Shown: piece after piece, positions 6,198 through 8,492 of the stretch
Layout of the letters: every line of letters starts with the position of its first letter
Numbering within the stretch: position 1 is the stretch's first letter
From: an uncultured Anaerococcus sp.
GTDB taxonomy: Bacteria > Bacillota > Clostridia > Tissierellales > Peptoniphilaceae
Direction: 5' to 3'
Assembly: GCF_943912825.1 (NCBI RefSeq)
Contig: NZ_CALTUX010000052.1
Location: 1-8,492, forward strand
DNA length: 8,492 nucleotides
The notes under the pieces: generated by a model
Told to the model about the DNA's origin: nothing
The model's input: the letters and a program-made list of their open reading frames with translations, nothing else
Databases searched by the model: none
Position numbers and translations under genes: made by a program

Positions 6198-6210
6198 GAG
6201 GATAAAAGTG
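6198..6210 (+). promoter_or_regulatory. Ribosome binding site supporting the GTG start at 6208
   Basis: GAGG at 6198-6201 lies 6 nt before GTG 6208. The longer frame begins at TTG 6166, which is preceded by T-rich sequence with no Shine-Dalgarno match. Confidence 0.65.
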
Positions 6211-6861
6211 AAGAAAGTTAATGAAGATTTAATATATCAAAAATTAAATAATAAAAAGCTTAGCTTATTTTTCAAAAGGCTCTTTGACATTCTAATTTCA
6301 CTTATTGTAATAATTCTAATATTGATACCAATAGGAATAATTGCTATTGCAATCAAGCTTGACTCTAAAGGCCCTGTATTTTATAAACAAGAAAGACTAG
6401 GCAAGGACAAAAAGCCCTTCTACATCATTAAATTTAGGACGATGAGAGTAGGGGCAGATAAAAATCTTGACAACCTAACAGTAAAAAATGACCCACGTAT
6501 AACAAGGGTGGGTGGCTTTTTAAGAAAATGGAAGATAGATGAATTGCCACAGTTTTTCAATGTATTACTTGGCCACATGTCCCTAGTTGGCCCAAGGCCT
6601 GAGACACCAAAGATGGTAGGTCTTTATGATAATTATTATGATGTAATCTTTGCTGTAAGACCAGGAATTACAGACTACGCTTCAATAGAATTTAGAAATG
6701 AAAGCGAATATTATAATTCCATAGAAGACAGCGAGAAAATTTATCTAGAAAAGATTCTTCCTATAAAAATTGACCTGAAATTAAAATATATAGAAAATCT
6801 TTCTATTAAAAATGACATCTTAATCTTGCTAAATACTGCAAAAACAATAATAACAGAATAG
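6208..6861 (+). CDS. Small monotopic phosphoglycosyl transferase (bacterial sugar transferase family)
   Basis: A 217-aa enzyme expected to transfer a sugar phosphate from a nucleotide sugar to undecaprenyl phosphate, the first membrane step of a capsule, exopolysaccharide or glycoprotein glycan. A single hydrophobic segment (about residues 25-50, with a helix-breaking P41) resembles the re-entrant anchor of PglC-like enzymes. Core motifs follow: GPVFYKQERLG (55-65), KFRTM (75-79), the catalytic D111-E112 in DELPQFFNV, MSLVGPRPE (124-132) and VRPGITDYASI (140-150). The size matches the minimal PglC-type form, not the long WbaP-type form with four extra membrane segments. The GTG start is chosen from the GAGG site; TTG 6166 would add 14 residues. 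It follows apbE by 65 nt and ends at a terminator. No glycosyltransferase, flippase or polymerase gene is near, so the glycan is unknown. Confidence 0.88.
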   Translation: MKKVNEDLIYQKLNNKKLSLFFKRLFDILISLIVIILILIPIGIIAIAIKLDSKGPVFYKQERLGKDKKPFYIIKFRTMRVGADKNLDNLTVKNDPRITRVGGFLRKWKIDELPQFFNVLLGHMSLVGPRPETPKMVGLYDNYYDVIFAVRPGITDYASIEFRNESEYYNSIEDSEKIYLEKILPIKIDLKLKYIENLSIKNDILILLNTAKTIITE

Positions 6862-6892
6862 GGCGTAAATTTTTTACGTCTTATTTTTTTTT
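6862..6892 (+). terminator. Terminator after the sugar transferase gene
   Basis: An 8-bp stem, ggcgtaaa (6862-6869) with tttacgtc (6873-6880), including one G-U pair and a 3-nt loop, begins one base after the stop codon. It is followed by ttattttttttt. The stem is short but the T run is long. Confidence 0.8.
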
Positions 6893-6902
6893 GGAAAAAA
6901 CT

Positions 6903-6911
6903 TGGTATAAT
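6903..6911 (+). promoter_or_regulatory. Extended -10 promoter of the UPF0371 gene
   Basis: TGGTATAAT combines a TG extension with a perfect TATAAT (6906-6911). The -35 region falls in the T run of the preceding terminator and has no good hexamer, as expected for an extended -10 promoter. The predicted leader before ATG 6937 is about 18-20 nt. Confidence 0.7.
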
Positions 6912-6926
6912 CATTAAGTAATAAAT

Positions 6927-6939
6927 GGAGGTAAGGATG
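6927..6939 (+). promoter_or_regulatory. Ribosome binding site fixing the start at 6937
   Basis: GGAGG (6927-6931) lies 5 nt before ATG 6937 and overlaps the in-frame ATG at 6925, which itself has no ribosome site. The start at 6937 also gives the MKFAFDNDKY beginning expected for UPF0371 proteins. Confidence 0.85.
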
Positions 6940-8409
6940 AAATTTGCTTTTGATAACGACAAATATATAAAAGAACAATCAGAAAAAATTCTTGAAAGAA
7001 TCAGCCACTTTGACAAGCTCTACCTAGAATTTGGAGGCAAGCTCTTTGATGATGCTCATGCTTCTAGGGTATTGCCAGGATTTTTGCCTGATAGTAAACT
7101 TAGGATGCTTCTAAATATAAAAGATAAGACAGAAATTATCATAACAATAAATGCTAAGGATATCGAAAATTCAAAAATTAGGGGAGATAACGGTATCTCT
7201 TATGACACAGAGGCCATAAGGCTAAAAAGTGCCCTTGAAGATATAGGATTTTTGGTATCAGCCATTGTCATCACCCAGTATGAAGAACAAGAAAAGGCCA
7301 AGAAATACATTAAATACCTTGATAACCTCGGTATAAAAAATTATAAAACCTATGATATAAAAGGCTATCCAAATGATTTGACCACAATTATATCAGAAAA
7401 TGGTTTTGGTAAAAATGACCATGTCGAAACCAAAAGACCCCTAGTAGTAGTTACAGGTCCTGGTCCTGGTTCAGGAAAGATGGCCACCTGCCTATCACAA
7501 ATGTATTTAGACCATGAAAATGGAGTAAATGCGGCCTATGCGAAATTTGAGACCTTCCCAATCTGGAATTTACCTTTAAAACATCCAGTTAATATGGCCT
7601 ACGAAGCAGCAACAGCAGATCTTGATGATATAAACATGATAGATCCTTATCATCTAGAGGCCTATGGTATATCAGCCGTATCCTACAATAGGGATGTAGA
7701 GGCCTTCCCAATTCTTAAGAAGATGTTTGAAAAGATAATGGGATCATCTCCATACAAGTCACCAACAGATATGGGAGTTAATAGGGTAGGCTTTTGCATA
7801 GTAGATGAAAATGAAGCAAGTGAGGCTTCTAAGGCAGAAATTATCAGAAGATACTACAATACCCTAGTTGATTACAGGCTAGCCAAGGTACCTGTCCATA
7901 CCCTAGAGAAGATTCAAATGTTAATGAGCCAGCTAGAGATAGGCCCAGATGATAGGGCAGTAGCCCTAGCTGCAAGAGACAGAGCGAAAAGAGCAGGAAG
8001 TGATGCCTTTGCCATTGAACTAGAAGATGGCAATATAATCACAGGCAAGAAATCAAACCTTCTTTCAGCTCCAGCTGCCTGCATCTTAAATGCTCTTAAG
8101 AAACTTGGAGGCCTTGATGATGAAATTTTACTCATCTCTCCTCATATAATAGAGCCAGTATCTAGCCTAAAGACAATGGAGCTTGGTAGCGATGAGACAA
8201 GTCTTTCTGTAAATGAAATGCTAATAGCCTTATCAATTTCAGCTACAACCAACCCACTAACCCACATGGCAATCAAGCAAATTGGTAAACTTAAGGGACT
8301 AGATGCCCACTCAACAGTCATCTTAAATGATTCACAAAAATCTATGCTTAGGAAATTAGGCCTAAACTTTACCCAAGATCCTGATTTTTCAGAAGAAGAT
8401 TACAGATAA
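6937..8409 (+). CDS. UPF0371 / DUF1846 family protein, function unknown
   Basis: A 490-aa protein matching UPF0371 from end to end, as I recall the family: an FDNDKYIKEQSEKILERI opening (5-22), FGGKLFDDAHASRVLPGF (32-49), RGDNGISYD (82-90), GPGPGSGK (174-181), NMIDPYHLEAYG (233-244), and SPTDMGVNRVG (275-285), then a C-terminal domain ending near DPDFSEE. The length is normal for the family. The glycine-rich 174-181 segment looks like a nucleotide or phosphate loop, but it does not fit the Walker A pattern exactly, lacking Ser/Thr after the Lys, so ATP binding is not shown. There is no signal peptide or membrane helix; it is likely cytoplasmic. It has its own promoter and terminator, so it is a single-gene unit unrelated in expression to its neighbours. 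No biochemical role can be given. Confidence 0.9.
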   Translation: MKFAFDNDKYIKEQSEKILERISHFDKLYLEFGGKLFDDAHASRVLPGFLPDSKLRMLLNIKDKTEIIITINAKDIENSKIRGDNGISYDTEAIRLKSALEDIGFLVSAIVITQYEEQEKAKKYIKYLDNLGIKNYKTYDIKGYPNDLTTIISENGFGKNDHVETKRPLVVVTGPGPGSGKMATCLSQMYLDHENGVNAAYAKFETFPIWNLPLKHPVNMAYEAATADLDDINMIDPYHLEAYGISAVSYNRDVEAFPILKKMFEKIMGSSPYKSPTDMGVNRVGFCIVDENEASEASKAEIIRRYYNTLVDYRLAKVPVHTLEKIQMLMSQLEIGPDDRAVALAARDRAKRAGSDAFAIELEDGNIITGKKSNLLSAPAACILNALKKLGGLDDEILLISPHIIEPVSSLKTMELGSDETSLSVNEMLIALSISATTNPLTHMAIKQIGKLKGLDAHSTVILNDSQKSMLRKLGLNFTQDPDFSEEDYR

Positions 8410-8414
8410 AAATA

Positions 8415-8444
8415 ACTCCTAAGGAATCCTTAGGAGTCTTTTTT
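8415..8444 (+). terminator. Strong terminator after the UPF0371 gene
   Basis: A perfect 10-bp stem, actcctaagg (8415-8424) with ccttaggagt (8428-8437), has a 3-nt loop aat. A cTTTTTT run follows to 8444. It lies 5 nt after the stop codon. Confidence 0.93.
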
Positions 8445-8446
8445 GT

Positions 8447-8458
8447 TCACTTAAGTGA
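8447..8458. repeat. 12-bp perfect palindrome TCACTTAAGTGA
   Basis: A perfect palindrome directly after the terminator T run. It could be an operator for a gene beyond the window or part of a dispersed intergenic repeat. On its own its role is unknown. Confidence 0.45.
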
Positions 8459-8461
8459 GTT

Positions 8462-8482
8462 GAGCGAACGAAAGAGAGCGAA
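8462..8482. repeat. Two direct copies of GAGCGAA in the non-coding tail
   Basis: GAGCGAA occurs at 8462-8468 and 8476-8482, with starts 14 nt apart, in a purine-rich tail that ends in aaaaaacc at the window edge. No coding sequence is seen from 8410 to 8492. The edge may be the A-rich side of another hairpin lying outside the window. Confidence 0.4.
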
Positions 8483-8492
8483 ACAAAAAACC

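Noticed and set aside
6741..7016. Minus-strand open frame of 91 codons spanning the end of the sugar transferase gene and the start of the UPF0371 gene
   Set aside because: It crosses a terminator and a promoter that serve the plus-strand genes, and its translation matches nothing recognisable.
1153..8409. A defence system, mobile element, biosynthetic cluster or other new multi-gene system
   Set aside because: Most genes match ordinary metabolic, RNA-modification or surface-glycan families. No transposase, nuclease, integrase, repeat array or terminal inverted repeats are seen. The unusual part is gene grouping, which alone does not show a new system.

Overview
The window is AT-rich and tightly packed. 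Nearly all arginine codons are AGA or AGG, Shine-Dalgarno sites are strong, U-tract terminators are strong, and several genes overlap as ATGA. Together these suggest a low-GC anaerobic Firmicute. My best guess is a Peptoniphilaceae-type Gram-positive anaerobic coccus (Anaerococcus, Peptoniphilus or Finegoldia relative), from overall protein flavour only; no marker in the window fixes the genus.

Layout. (1) Positions 1-591: a tRNA-Arg(CCU) gene cut by the left edge, with tadA (tRNA adenosine-34 deaminase) starting 14 nt after its CCA end and closed by a long two-way terminator. (2) Positions 594-998, minus strand: a small histidine-free VOC/PhnB-like protein that shares this terminator with tadA. 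(3) Positions 999-1152: a divergent promoter region. (4) Positions 1153-6142: a five-gene operon in which every junction overlaps: D-2-hydroxyacid dehydrogenase, uridine kinase (udk), glycogen branching enzyme (glgB), an acidic UPF0158-like protein, and a lipoprotein FAD:protein FMN transferase (apbE). (5) Positions 6208-6861: a small monotopic phosphoglycosyl transferase (initiating sugar transferase), after a 65-nt gap that may hold its own promoter, closed by a terminator. (6) Positions 6937-8409: a single UPF0371/DUF1846 gene with an extended -10 promoter and a strong terminator. (7) Positions 8445-8492: a short non-coding tail with a 12-bp palindrome and two GAGCGAA repeats.

How the genes fit together. 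The operon mixes redox metabolism, nucleotide salvage, glycogen branching and exported flavoprotein maturation. The four overlaps argue for coupled translation, but no single pathway joins all five products. A loose theme is carbohydrate and redox handling. glgB lacks its usual glycogen partners here and apbE lacks a visible flavin-acceptor protein, so those must lie elsewhere.

I see no mobile element, CRISPR array, phage gene, toxin-antitoxin pair or clear new system. The points most worth a second look are the tRNA-tadA arrangement, the terminator embedded in the tadA coding end, the UPF0158-like gene fused by overlap to glgB and apbE, the shortened GlgB active-site segment, and the well-conserved but uncharacterised UPF0371 gene. 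Three gene starts are set here by ribosome binding sites and are later than the longest possible reading frame: 1153, 6208 and 6937.
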